From Rhinopithecus roxellana (taxonomy: Eukaryota > Chordata > Mammalia > Primates > Cercopithecidae): a stretch of 64,000 nucleotides of DNA. The position numbers and the translations under genes are program-made. The stretch lies in the NCBI RefSeq assembly GCF_007565055.1, contig NC_044554.1, positions 51,185,176 to 51,249,175 on the forward strand, written 5' to 3'. Of this stretch, positions 1 to 11,257 are shown in pieces. Under the pieces are notes generated by a model. The model had not been told where the DNA came from, searched no databases, and worked only from the letters and a program-made list of their open reading frames with translations. Numbering within the stretch: position 1 is the first letter of the stretch; every line of letters starts with the position of its first letter.

Positions 1-57
1 CACATGTTGTGCACATGTACCCTAGAACATAAAGTATAAGAAAAAAAGAAAAAAAAA
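1..57 (+). mobile_element. 3' tail of an L1 element cut by the window edge
   Basis: The first bases (TGTGCACATGTACCCTAGAAC followed by an A-rich stretch) match the 3' UTR end and poly(A) of the two younger plus-strand L1 copies in this window (ends near 7265 and 42347). The rest of the element lies outside the window. Confidence 0.85.
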
Positions 58-890
58 GTAAAATAATATTATCTTTTGCATACCTGGAAAAAAAAAGGCT
101 CACAAGGCTCTACATGGTCTGCATTCCAGTTACCACTCTGACTGCAATTGCTTTCTCCTTTGCACACTCCATTTCAGCATCTTTGCTATGCCTTCCCTAG
201 GATCTCCCACTTATTACTCACTATGCCTGGAATGTTCTTTAACAGGTTTCCAAATGTATCACCATCTTACCTCTCTCAATCTTACCTCTCTCAATCCTTC
301 CCTGAAAACCTGATTTGAAATTTCAACACTCCCACAAGAGATATTCCCTTTTTTCACTTTTCTTCACAATACTTCTTCACCATCTAATATACTATTTTCA
401 ATAGCTTTATTGAAATATAATTCACATTCCATAAAATTAACTCATTGAAAATGTACAGTTCAATGGTGTTTGGTATATTCATAGATATTTACAGCCATCA
501 TCTCAAAAAGAAAGTCTGTACCCCTTAGCTATCACTACCCTATGTCTGCATTCCCCTCAGCCCTAAGCAACCACTAGTCTACTTTCTAGACTATATAGAT
601 AGTCTATCTCTGACATCTAATTTTTCAAAGCTTAATTGTGAAATCATTATATCTTAAGAAAGGCAGATCATAGATAGATAGATAGCAAGACATGTCTTTA
701 AAATAATAAACTGAGTTTCAAGTAACAACTAACCATATTAAAAACCGTAGCTGTAACTTAAAAGTTTTTTGTTGCACACTAATTATTTGATAATGATAAT
801 AATTATGATGCAGTTCAAAGATGAGCAAGTTCTTTTCAGATTATTCTAGAATCCATACTAAGTGCTTCATCATGTAAAATGCCTCAGAGC
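58..890. other. Intergenic DNA downstream of OR9A4; one old interspersed repeat
   Basis: No gene is visible. Bases about 395-610 (TTTATTGAAATATAATTCACATTCC, then the AACCACTAGTCTACTTTCT block) resemble a common ancient mammalian L1M-type 3' segment in antisense orientation; the family is not certain. Bases 266-297 hold two tandem copies of CTTACCTCTCTCAAT. A short GATA run lies near 672-686. Confidence 0.5.
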
Positions 891-894
891 AAGG

Positions 895-1826
895 CTAATT
901 CCTGAATAGTTGACAGCAGCATTTTACCCCATCCCGAAGGGCCTCTATGACTTTATCATTCCGGAGGGTGAAGATGAAAGGATTGAGGAAAGGAGTTACT
1001 ACTGAAACCATCAAGGAAACTACCTGATTGTAATCAGCTGCCTGCGTTTGCTTGGGTTTCAAGTAGAGAAACAAGCAGCTGCCGTAGCCCATCACAACAC
1101 AGGTGAAGTGGGACGCAAGAGTGGAGAAGGATTTCCTCTGGCCAGAGGCTGACAGGATCTTGAGAATGGTGGAGATGATGTAGGTGTAGGAGACAATTGT
1201 AGGGATCAAAGAACCAAAGAGAATAAAACAGCCGTTAAGAAGAGGATAAATTCCGTGAAAAAAGTATTACTGCAGGATAGTTTGAACAATTGCCCTCAGT
1301 CACAGAAAAAATTGTTTACCACATTTGATTTGTAGTAAGTAAGCTGAAGCATGAAGTAGACTGCCCAGATTTGAAAAAGAAACCCAAATACCCATGACAC
1401 AAGAACCACAAAGTTGCAGGTGTGTCTGTTCATAATGATGTTGCACCTCAAAGGGTTACACACAGCCATATAACAGTCCACAGCCATTGATCCAAGTAAT
1501 GTCCCCATAGAAAGGTACAGGAAGAGCTGGACAACACAGGCAGACAAAGATACTGTCTGCATCCCAGGGAACAGCAATCCCAAAAGCATCCCGGGGACAA
1601 TTATGGTTGTGACCAGGATCTCCAAGGCAGATAGGTGGCCGAGGAGGAAATACATGGGGGACTGCAGACATTTATCCACACAGACAGTCACGATGATGAC
1701 TGTGTTTCCCATTAATGTCACCAAGTAGAAAAAGAAGAATATAGCAAAAAGGATATAATGTAGTTCTTCAGAGCCAGGGAAACCAAGGAGACAAAATTCA
1801 GTGGCACTAGAGTAATTCATCAGCAT
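895..1826 (-). pseudogene. OR9A4: Olfactory receptor OR9A4, disrupted copy
   Basis: The remnant reads from a start at 1826 (MLMNYSSATEF) to the C-terminal end QLFRN at 895-900. The N-terminus, the block MAVD-x-Y-x-AVCNPLR and the tail NPFIFTLRNDKVIEALRDGVK identify a class II olfactory receptor; the N-terminal wording is that of OR9A4. Compared with the intact paralogue at 10283-11227 it has four lesions. (1) A 12-base in-frame deletion near 1500 removes four codons before the DRY motif. (2) The Arg of DRY has become Cys (CGT to TGT). (3) A TGA at 1296-1298 replaces the CGA seen in the paralogue, after residues NNFFCD in extracellular loop 2. (4) A one-base deletion at about 1213-1232 shifts the frame. 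No full receptor can be made. The position at the far end of the OR9A row from PRSS37 agrees with human OR9A4. Confidence 0.9.
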
Positions 1827-1856
1827 TTAGTTCTAAGCCCTTGTTCCTTGTGAAAT

Positions 1857-1880
1857 CTAGAGAGTAATAGAGGGAGAATA
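1857..1880 (-). promoter_or_regulatory. Splice acceptor upstream of the OR9A4 coding exon
   Basis: On the minus strand a pyrimidine-rich stretch ending CTCTCTAG precedes ATTTCA, about 30 bases before the OR9A4 start codon. The same element sits at the same distance before OR9A1 and OR9A3P. Olfactory receptor coding exons commonly join an upstream non-coding exon, which is not identified here. Confidence 0.55.
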
Positions 1881-4800
1881 ACTGCTTCTCATTCTAAAAA
1901 GATTAAGGACATTTCAGGTTGAAAAAACATTCCTCTCCTGCTCCTCAACTGCATAACCTGTCTCTACTATTTTCTACACAAGGTTGATATCAAATACTTC
2001 ATGAAGAATATATATCTTATGAAGATAAATATATATGTTCAAGAAGATGAAATCCAGTCATGAATACCAAATAATAAACATGAAAACCCACCCACTCTAG
2101 CATGCACTCTTTCTCAATACACTGGACATCTGCCTCCAACTCCGCTGTCACCGGCCACCCTGTCTGCTTCCATGATGTATAACTGTTACAAGGTGAACCA
2201 CTTCATAATAATTGCAATCACTACCAAGATCAAGAAACAGAAGTTTGATAGCAGTCACATAAATCCATTTGTGTGTTCCATTGCAATTGCAATGCTCACA
2301 TCATCAGCAAAAACTACAATTCTCAACCTTTAAGAAATTACTGCCGTGCTTTCCTGAACAGTTTAATCATCCTAGTTTGAATTGTTACACATTATAACTT
2401 AGTGTTGTCCATTTTGTAATTCTATATGTTTTAAGTCCACTTTAATCGATAGATTCTCTGTATAGCCCATTCACTTTCTTCCAATCTACTTGTTGAAGAA
2501 CTCAGGTATTTTGACAGTAGAGTTTTCCACCATGTGGGTTTTGCTAATTTCATCCACATGGGGCAATTGAACATATTCATCTGTTTCAATCTCCTCTTAT
2601 AGGTTTCCTGTTCTAAATCTGGAATCAGTCATTTCTCCAAGAAGCCCTAGATTCTCACATCAAGAAAAATTATTGCGATACAACAATCTGAACCTAGGAA
2701 TGATGATATTTATTGGAATGCTCAATGTTATTAGAATTTTGAGTGGACAAAGCCAGCAGGTAAATAGGTAAATGGGTGGTAGATAGGTAGATAGATTAAC
2801 CATGAATCCATCATATATATAATTTAAACAGAAGACTCTAACAACTTTCCCTAAGCTCCTCTATATTACATTTAAAATTAGAATATTCACTAAACATTCA
2901 TTTGCTTTATCTGACATTACACATGCAACAGTTATAAAACACGAATACTATATTCCTGAATATAATTACTGAAAACATTTTTTAAATATTTGCATATACT
3001 AAAACATGCCAAAATGTAAAGACCATCGATGCTAGGAAGAAACTGCATCAACTAACGAGCAAAATAACCAGCTAACATCATAATGACAGGATCAAGTTCA
3101 CACATAACAATATTAACCTTAAATGTAAATGGGCTAAATGGTCCAATGAAAAGACACAGACTGGTAAATTGGATAAAGAGTCAAGACCCATCAGTTTGCT
3201 GTATTCAGGAGACCCATCTCACGTGCAGAGACACACATAGGCTCAAAATAAAGGGATGGAGGAAGATCTACCAAGCAAATGGAAAACAAAAAAAGGCAGG
3301 GGTGCAATCCTAGTCTCTGATAAAACAGACTTTAAACCAATAAGGATCAAAAGAGACAAAGAAGGCCATTACATAATGGTAAAGGGATCAATTCAACAAG
3401 AAGAGCTAACTATTCTAAATATATATGCACCCAATACAGAAGCACGCAGATTCATAAAGCAAGTCACTAGAGACTTACAAAGAGACCTAGACTCCCACAC
3501 AATAATAATGGGAGACTTTAACACCCCACTGTCAACATTAGACAGATCAACGAGACAGAAAGTTAACAGGATATCCAGGAATTGAACTCAACTCTGCACC
3601 AAGCGGACCTAATAGACATTTACAGAACTCTCCACCCCAAATCAATAGAATATACATTCTGCTCAGCACCACATCACACTTATTCCAAAATTGACCACAT
3701 ATTTGGAAGTAAAGCACTCCTCAGCAAATGTAAAAGAACAGAAATTATAACAAACTGTCTCTCAGAACACAGTGCAATCAAACTAGAACTCAGGACTAAG
3801 AAACTCAATCAAAACCGCTCAACTACATGGAAACTGAACCACCTGCTCCTGAATGACTACTGGGTACATAACGAAATGAAGGCACAAATAAAGATGTTCT
3901 TTGAAATCAATGAAAACAAAGATACAACATACCAGAATCTCTGGGACACATTTAAAGCACTGTGTAGAGGGAAACTGAGAGCACTAAATGCCCACAAGAT
4001 AAAGCAGGAAAGATCTACAATTGACACCCTAACATCACAACTAAAAGAACTAGAGAAGCAAGAGCAAACACATTCAAAAGCTAGCAGAAGGCAAGAAATA
4101 ACTAAGATCAGAGCAGGACTGAAGGAGACAGAGACACAAAAAAATGCTTCAAAAAGTCAGTGAATCCGGGAGCTGGTTTTTTGAAAAGATCAACAAAGTT
4201 GATAGACCGCTAGCAAGACTAATAAAGAAGAAAAGAGAGAACAATCAAATAGACGCAATAAAAAATGATAAAGGGGATATCACCACTGACCCCACAGAAA
4301 TACAAACTACCATCAGAGAATACTATAAACACCTCTATGCAAATCAACTAGAAAATCTAGAAGAAATGGATAAATTCCTGGACACATACATTCTCCCAAG
4401 ACTAAACCAGGAAGAAGTTGAATCCCTGAATAGACCAATAACAGGCTCTGAAATTGAGGCAATAATTAATAGCCTACCAACCAAAAAAAGTCCAGGACCA
4501 GACGGATTCACAGCCGAATTCTACCAGAGGCACAAGGAGGAGCTGGTACCATTCCTTCTGAAACTATTCCAATCAATAGAAAAAGAGGGAATCCTCCCTA
4601 ACTCATTTTATGAGGCCAACATCATCCTGATACCAAAGCCTGGCAGAGACACAACAAAAAAAGAGAATTTTAGACCAATATCCCTGAAGAACATCGATGC
4701 AAAAATCCTCAATAAAATACTGGCAGACCGAATCCAGCAGCACATCAAAAAGCTTATCCACCATGATCACGTGGGCTTCATTCCTGGGATGCAAGACTGG

Positions 4801-5487
4801 TTCAACATATGCAAATCAATAAACATAATCTAGCATATAAACAGAACCAAAGACAAGAACCACATGATTATCTCAATAGATGCAGCAAAGGCCTTTGACA
4901 AAATTCAACAGCCCTTCATGCTAAAAACTCTCAATAAATTTGGTATTGATGGAACGTATCTCAAAATAAAAAGAGCTATTTATGACAAACCCACAGCCAA
5001 TATCATACTGAATGGGCAAAACCTGGAAGCATTACCCTTAAAAACTGGCACAAGACAGGGATGCCCTCTCTCACTGCTTCTATTCAACATAGTGTTGAAA
5101 GTTCTGGCCAGGGCACTCAGGCAAGAGAAAGAAATAAAGGGTATTCAATTATGAAAAGAGGAAGTCAAATTGTCCCTGTTTACAGATGACATGATTGTGT
5201 ATTTATAAAACCCCATCGTCTCAGCCCAAAATCTCCTTAAGCTGATAAGCAACTTCAGCAAAGTCTCAGGATAAAATATCAACGTGCAAAAGTCACAAGC
5301 ATTCCTATACACTAATAACAGACAAACAGAGAGCCAAATCATGAATGAACTCCCATTCACAATTGCTTCAAAGAAAATAAAATACTTAGGAATCCAACTT
5401 ACAAGGGATGTGAAGGACCTCTTCAAGGAGAACTACAAACCACAGCTCAGTGAAATAAAAGAGGACACAAACAAATGGAAGAATATT

Positions 5488-5583
5488 CCATGCTCATGGA
5501 TAGGAAGAATCAATATCCTGAAAATGGCCATAATGCCATGCTCATGGATAGGAAGAATCAATATCCTGAAAATGGCCATACTG
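5488..5583 (+). repeat. 48-base in-frame tandem duplication inside L1 ORF2
   Basis: The unit CCATGCTCATGGATAGGAAG and following bases to ATAATG occurs at 5488-5535 and again, nearly identical, at 5536-5583. It encodes the 16-residue stretch PCSWIGRINILKMAI(M/L) twice. The L1 at 36157 has one copy. Confidence 0.9.
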
Positions 5584-6138
5584 CCCAAGGTAATTTATAG
5601 ATTCAATGCCATCCCCATTAAGCTACCAATGACTTTCTTCACAGAATTGGAAAAAACTACTTTAAAGTTCTATGGAACCAAAAAACAGCCCACATTGCCA
5701 AGACAATCCTAAGTCAAAAGAACAAAGCTGGAGGCATCATGCTACCTGACTTCAAACTATACTACAAAGCTACAGTAACCAAAACAGCATGGTACTGGTA
5801 CCAAAACAGATATATAGACCAATGAAACAGAACAGAGCCCTCAGAAATAATACCACACAACTACAACCATCTGATCTTTGACAAACCTGACAAAAACAAG
5901 AAATGGGGAATGGATTCCCTATTTAATAAATGGTGCTGGGAAAATTGGCTAGTCATAAGTAGAAAGCTGAAACTGGATCCCTTCCTTACTCCTTATACAA
6001 AAATTAATTCAAGATGGATTAGAGACTTAAATGTTAGACCTAAAACCATAAAAACCCTAGAAGAAAACGTAGGCAATACCATTCAGGACGTAGGCATGGG
6101 CAAGGACTTCATGTTTAAAACACCAAAAACAATGGCAA

Positions 6139-6218
6139 AACAATGATCCTGGGAGGCGGAGGTTGCAGTGAGCCAAGATCACGCCACTGCACTCCAGCCT
6201 GAGTGACAGAGTTGGATC
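6139..6218 (+). mobile_element. Short 3' Alu fragment inserted in the L1
   Basis: GGGAGGCGGAGGTTGCAGTG through GAGTGACAGAG is the right-arm end of an Alu. The L1-derived sequence AAAACAATGGCAA occurs on both sides (6126-6138 and 6219-6231), as expected of a target-site duplication. There is no proper poly(A), so this is a heavily 5'-truncated copy. Confidence 0.8.
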
Positions 6219-7346
6219 AAAACAATGGCAACAAAAACCAAAAGCCAAAGAGAAATGGGATCTAATTAAACTAAAGAGCTTCTGCACAGCAAAAGAAACT
6301 ACCATCAGAGTGAACAGGCAACCTACAGAATGGGAGAAAATTTTTGTCATCTACTCATCTGACAAAGGGCTAATATCCAGAACCTACAAAGAACTCAAAC
6401 AAATATACAAGAAAAAAACAAACAATCCCATCAAAAAGTGGGCAAAGGATATGAACAGACACTTCTCAAAAGAAGACATTTATGCAGCCAACAGACACAT
6501 GAAAATTGCTCATCATCACTAGCCATCAGAGAAATGCAAACCAAAACCACAATGAGATACCATCTCACACCAGTTAGAATGGCAATCATTAAAAAGTCAG
6601 GAAACAACAGATGCTGGAGAGGATGTAGAGAAATAGGAACACTTTTACACTGTTGGTGGGACTGGAAATTAGTTCAACCATTGTAGAAGACAGTGTGGTG
6701 TTTCCTCCAGGATCTAGAACTAGAAATACCATTTGACCCAGTCATCCCATTACTGGGTATATAACCAAAGGATTATAAATCATGCTGCTATAAAGACACA
6801 TGCACACATATGTTTATTGCGGCACTATTCACAATAGCAAAGACTTGGAACCAACCCAAATGTCCATCAGTGACAGACTGGATTAAGAAAACGTGGCACA
6901 TATACACCGTGGAATACTATGCAGCCACAAAAAGGGATGAGTTCGTGTCCTTTGTAGGGACATGGATGCAGCTGGAGACCATCAGTCTCAGCAAACTATC
7001 ACAAGAACAGAAAACCAAACATCGCATGTTCTCACTCATAGGTGGGAATTGAACAATGAGATCACGTGGACACAGGAGGGGGAGCATCACACACTGGGGC
7101 CTGTTGTGGGGTGAGGGGAGGGGGGAAGGATAGCATTAGGAGATATACCTAATGTAAATGACGAGTTGATGGGTCCAGCACACCAACATGACACATGTAT
7201 ACATATGTAATCAACCTGCACGTTGTGCACATGTACCCTAGAATATAAAATATAGTAAAAAATATATATTTGCATATACTATCCCCATTCTTCTCTTTTT
7301 AAAAACATTGTCCTACTGCATCTACATTGTCAAACTGCATAGTTTT

Positions 7347-7638
7347 GTTTTTTTAAGACAGAGTCTAACTCTGTCACTCAGGCCGGAGTGCAGTGGCGTG
7401 ATCTTGGCTCACTGCAACCTCCGCCTCCCAGGATCAAGTGATTCTCATGCCTTGGTCTCCTGAGTAGCTGGGATTACAGGCACATGCCACCACGCCTGGC
7501 TAATTTTTAAAAATTTTTAGTAGAGACAGGGTTTCACCATTTTGGCCATACTGGTCTCAAACTCCTGACCTCAAGTGATCTGCCTGCTTCAGCCTCCAAA
7601 AGTGCTGGGATTACAGGCGTGAGCCACTGTGCTCAACC
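7347..7638 (-). mobile_element. Alu element, antisense
   Basis: A T-run followed by the antisense Alu right and left arms, ending GTGAGCCACTGTGCTCAAC. It is diverged (AluS-like) and absent from the matching place in duplicon B. Confidence 0.93.
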
Positions 7639-7659
7639 CTAGATATTTTAAAAGACAAT

Positions 7660-8335
7660 TTTTTAACCTTTTGAATAAAAAGTTCATTAACAATATATGC
7701 ACATACAAATCACAAAAGAAATTACTAATTTGACAAAAGGAAAATTAATACTTTTACATGACAAGATTTCATTAAAAACTAAAAAGTCACTATATTTTCA
7801 ACATACATAAGATAATATAAAGTAATACCCGCAATGTCTAAAGAATATCTGTATATTTTTATAAAAGTAGTGAAGGCCTCAGGATAAGAAAAATGTGAAG
7901 CTCCATCTCTTCTCCCTTATTCTTCCATTTATCCTACTTAGCTCCAGGAAATCTTTACAAAATATTCAGAGTTAATAAAGACCCTTCTGCCAAAATATCT
8001 CCTTTGTTACAATCAATTATGTGGATAAACAAGCAAACTTTCCTTGGCAATTAGAAGCAGAATGACGTCTTTTATTTTTGAGATAGTATGACATTATTGT
8101 GAAGTAGAAGTGAAAGCAATGTACACAGCTGTACCATAAACAGTTTTCCTTCACAGACCATTCCCATAAATGTCATTCCCAAAAACACATCCCCAAGGTA
8201 ACCCATTTCCTGGTTTCCCTCTCAGATGTTTCTTTACACAACTATATACAAATATGAATATAAATTAAGTTATACTTTGTTCTTACAAAAAGGAAACAAA
8301 TAAACATTTTCTCTTCTTCACTTTTCTTACTCAAC
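7660..8335. other. Non-coding duplicon sequence
   Basis: No gene is seen. The stretch matches 31340-32010 in duplicon B, for example AAGTAGTGAAGGCCTCAG at 7865 and 31560. Confidence 0.7.
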
Positions 8336-8352
8336 AGTGTATTTTGGAGATA

Positions 8353-8354
8353 GA

Positions 8355-8394
<40 letters not shown>

Positions 8395-8399
8395 TTTTT
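8353..8399. repeat. (TA)n followed by a T-run
   Basis: About ten TA units pass directly into about 21 T residues, which are the antisense poly(A) of the adjoining Alu. Confidence 0.9.
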
Positions 8400-8670
8400 C
8401 TGAGACAGAGTCTCACTCTGTCGCCCAGACTAGAGTGTAATGGCACAATCTTAGCTCACTGCTACCTCTGCCTCCCGAGTTCAAGCGATTCTCCTGCCTC
8501 AGCCTCCCAAAGTGATACTGAAGCTGGGATTACAGATGCACGCCACCACGCCCGGCTAATTTTTGTATTTTTAGTAGAGACGGGGTTTCATTATGTTGGT
8601 CAGGCTGATGTCGAACTCCTGACCTTGTGATCTGCCCACTCAGCCTCCCAAAGTGCTGGGATTACAGCCA
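8379..8670 (-). mobile_element. Alu element, antisense
   Basis: Starts with the T-run and TGAGACAGAGTCTCACTCTG and ends at GGGATTACAG without the usual 5' head, so about 30 bases of the Alu 5' end are missing. Confidence 0.9.
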
Positions 8671-8699
8671 CTGTAATCTCAGTTGCTTTTTATTGATAC

Positions 8700-9650
8700 A
8701 GAAAACCCTCATGTTTCCAATCCTCATATAACAGCAACTGAATGAAAGTCCCATAAAATATATAAGTGGTCATCTTTTGATGTCCATTTGGGTTGCCACC
8801 AGACTTGTGTAATCACTTGTGTAATGATGCAGAAAAATGTGTCATGCAATACAGAAATATTAATTGCAAATTGTGAATATGACAGGAACTAGGGAGAGGA
8901 TGGGACAATACAGGAACTGAGATACAGGAATTAAGGGAGTTCAGTGTAGAGCTAGAAGGCAGCTTGGTAAACTTGGGTTTTGTGAGAAAGCAAGGGGGAA
9001 AAGAAACAAATGAATCTCGTAGTCGCAGAGAGAGACGCAAAAAGGAATGAAGAAAGAAACTGAGCGGGAAGTGGGAGAGCGAAGGGAGCACTGAGGACAA
9101 AAGTGCTATTTCAGGATGGAAGAATGTGTAAGACACAGGAAAAGGGGCTCCCTCTGCCCTGTCTCCATTCCACCCTCAGCTCAAAGACACAGAAAGCCCA
9201 GCTGGCCCTTATCACATCAGCTCCCAGACAGAACACAGCTCCATTTCCTTCCCTCATTTGAAGCTGGCATAATGATGTGGGTGACATTAGATAAAATGCT
9301 TCTCTCTAAGATCTTCCATCCACACCTGAGAAGGTCCACCAATTTGAGACGCACCTGTAAGAGCACACATTCAGCCTTAAGATTGCTAGGCAGTTAGGGT
9401 AGGGGAGTGAGTTCACTCTTACAAATGCCAATCAAAAAACCAAAAGAAAGGAACTATCGCTATTGGACACTGCAAGCAGGAATCAACAAGGAAAGTTTGA
9501 AGCTTGTGCTGGTCTTGAGATTACTCAGAGAAGTACTGGTGAGTTTACACAATAAGACGACACCTTGAAACCACATGGCAATATAGAGGAAGATAATCTC
9601 AGCACCTAGGATCATTTGATGTATGTCAGATGTAAGAAAATATATCACAC
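8700..9650. other. Non-coding OR9A1 downstream sequence, shared with duplicon B
   Basis: Clear paralogue of 32110-33020 (for example GATGTCCATTTGGGTTGCCACCA at 8780 and 32149). The short ORFs on both strands are not conserved in frame with the copy, so no gene is called. Confidence 0.7.
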
Positions 9651-9652
9651 TT

Positions 9653-9951
9653 GGCTGGACGCGGTGGCTCACGCCTGTAATCCCAGCACTTTGGGAGGCC
9701 GAGGCGGATGGATCACAAGGTCAGGAGATCGAGACCATCCTGGCATGGTGAAACCCCAACTCTACTAAAAAATACAAAAAAATTAGCCAGGCCTAGTGGC
9801 AGTCGCCTGTAGCTCCAGCTACTTGGGAGGCTGAGACAGGAGAATAGCGTGAAACCGGGAGGCAGAGCTTGCAGTGAGCCAAGATCGAGCCACTGCACTT
9901 CAGCCTGGATGACAGAGCAAGATTCTGTCTCAAAAAAAAAAAAAAAAGAAA
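9653..9951 (+). mobile_element. Alu element with 19-base target-site duplication
   Basis: Complete Alu (GGCTGGACGCGGTGGCTCACG to the A-run), flanked by AAGAAAATATATCACACTT at 9634-9652 and 9952-9970. Duplicon B has the empty site near 33030. Confidence 0.95.
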
Positions 9952-10282
9952 AAGAAAATATATCACACTTCTCTTGTTTTTCCCATTATCAGGTCCAAGG
10001 GTTCAAAACACTGAACATCTTTCAGATGTTTACACTTCTCACATTTATTTTACAACATGCATTATAAGTATGGAGGGCTAATAAATTTATATATCTACTT
10101 AAAAAATAATGAGGTGATCTTCCATGGAAAAAGAATTTAATATAAATTGAAGCCACGTCATAGCTTAAATACCCACTGTAGATCATGAGCTGTTTGATTT
10201 TGAGAATGATCATTTTGTTTCAATTAGTACTATCAGATTACTCAAATTTATGATGAGGATTTGAACTGTACTCAGGACAGAC

Positions 10283-11227
10283 TTAATTTTTAAGGAGTTG
10301 ATTGCAGCGTTTCATGCCATCTCCAAAGGCCTGTATGAATTTGTCATTCCTCGGGGTGAAGATGAAAGGGTTCAGAAAAGGGGTCACCACTAAAACCAGC
10401 AGTGACGCTACCCTGTTATACTCGGCTGCCTGCGTTTGTTTGGGTTTCACGTAGAGAAACAAGCAGCTGCCATAGCCGATCACAACATAGCTGAAGTGGG
10501 AGGCACAAGTTGAAAAGGATTTCCTCCGCCCAGAGGCTGACGGGATCTTGAGGATGGTGGAGATGATGTAGGTGTAGGAGACAATTGTAGGGATCAAAGA
10601 ACCAATGATAATGAAAACAGCCATTAGAAAAAGAATAAACTCTGTGAAAAGAGTGTTCTCACAGGATACTTTGAGCAATTGTCCTCGGTCACAGTAAAAA
10701 TGGTCTAACACATTTGATTTGCAGAAAGTAAGCTGAAAAGTGGCATAAACTGGCCAGATTTCAGAAAGAAACCCAAAAACCCATGACATAATTACCACCC
10801 AAATGCAGGTGTTGCTGTTCATAATGATGTTGTACCTCAAAGGGTTACACACAGCCACATAACGGTCCACAGCCATCACTCCCATTAATGCCAACTCCGA
10901 GGTACCCAAAGAAAGGTATAAATATAGCTGTGCAGCACAGGCTGTCAAAGATATGATCTGTGTGCCTGGAAGCAGCAAACCCCCGAGCATAAAAGGGACA
11001 GCTGTGGATGTGATCAGGATCTCCAGGACAGAGAGGTGACCCAGGAAAAAATACATGAGGGACTGCAGACGTTTATCAACACAGACAGTGATGATGATGA
11101 CCGTGTTTCCGATCACTGTCACTGTGTACAAGAAGAAGAAGGTTGCAAAAAGGATGCGGTGTACTTCTTGGGAGCCAGGGAAGCCTAAGAGAAAGAATTC
11201 AGTGGTGCTAGAGCAATTCCCCAACAT
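10283..11227 (-). CDS. OR9A1: Olfactory receptor OR9A1, intact 314-residue gene
   Basis: A seven-transmembrane class II odorant receptor, expected in the plasma membrane and cilia of olfactory neurons and coupled to Golf. The single coding exon is open from MLGNCSSTTEF to QLLKN. Visible hallmarks are an N-glycosylation site at Asn4 (NCS), Cys97 and Cys179 for the loop-2 disulfide, MAVDRYVAVCNPLRY with DRY at 121-123, KSFSTCASHF at 236-245 before TM6, and NPFIF at 286-290 in TM7. Two usually conserved spots deviate: PMYFF reads LMYFF (57-61) and TLRN reads TPRN (291-294). It lies between the OR9A4 and OR9A3P pseudogenes, the place of human OR9A1P, which is regarded as a pseudogene. A splice acceptor precedes the start by 30 bases. 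The ORF is certain; ligand and expression are unknown, and the two substitutions leave function open. Confidence 0.92.
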   Translation of the reverse strand: MLGNCSSTTEFFLLGFPGSQEVHRILFATFFFLYTVTVIGNTVIIITVCVDKRLQSLMYFFLGHLSVLEILITSTAVPFMLGGLLLPGTQIISLTACAAQLYLYLSLGTSELALMGVMAVDRYVAVCNPLRYNIIMNSNTCIWVVIMSWVFGFLSEIWPVYATFQLTFCKSNVLDHFYCDRGQLLKVSCENTLFTEFILFLMAVFIIIGSLIPTIVSYTYIISTILKIPSASGRRKSFSTCASHFSYVVIGYGSCLFLYVKPKQTQAAEYNRVASLLVLVVTPFLNPFIFTPRNDKFIQAFGDGMKRCNQLLKN

Positions 11228-11257
11228 TTACTTCTGAGTGTTTTTCCCTTCTGAAAT

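Larger units (their letters stand above)
3083..7052 (+). pseudogene. L1 ORF2 (endonuclease/reverse transcriptase), degraded
   Basis: Start MTGSSSHITILTLN, endonuclease block MGDFNTPLSTLD, reverse transcriptase region and C-terminal Cys-rich block (NNRCWRGC) are all recognisable, but spread over several frames. A base is missing near 3302 (GGGGTGCAA against GGGGTTGCAA in the L1 at 36157) and another near 3568. In-frame stops include those at about 4831, 5152 and 5205. The reverse transcriptase FADD motif reads FTDD here. An Alu fragment at 6139-6218 splits the 3' part. Intact ORF2 would be 1275 residues. Confidence 0.9.
3001..7265 (+). mobile_element. 5'-truncated primate L1 (L1PA type) with target-site duplication
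   Basis: The element starts inside the last codons of ORF1 (bases 3001-3046 match 38189 onward of the full-length L1 at 36157-42347) and runs through ORF2, 3' UTR and an A-rich tail. It is flanked by a 15-base direct repeat ATATTTGCATATACT at 2986-3000 and 7266-7280. Duplicon B shows the empty site near 31235-31260. It carries many point lesions and is not active. Confidence 0.92.

Noticed and set aside
8337..8630. A plus-strand ORF rich in Ile-Tyr and Phe
   Set aside because: It is the (TA)n and T-run read into an antisense Alu.
895..11227. OR9A2 locus instead of OR9A4/OR9A1
   Set aside because: OR9A2 lies on the other side of the T-cell receptor beta locus, near OR6V1 in human; the tandem OR9A row next to PRSS37 is the OR9A4/1P/3P row.
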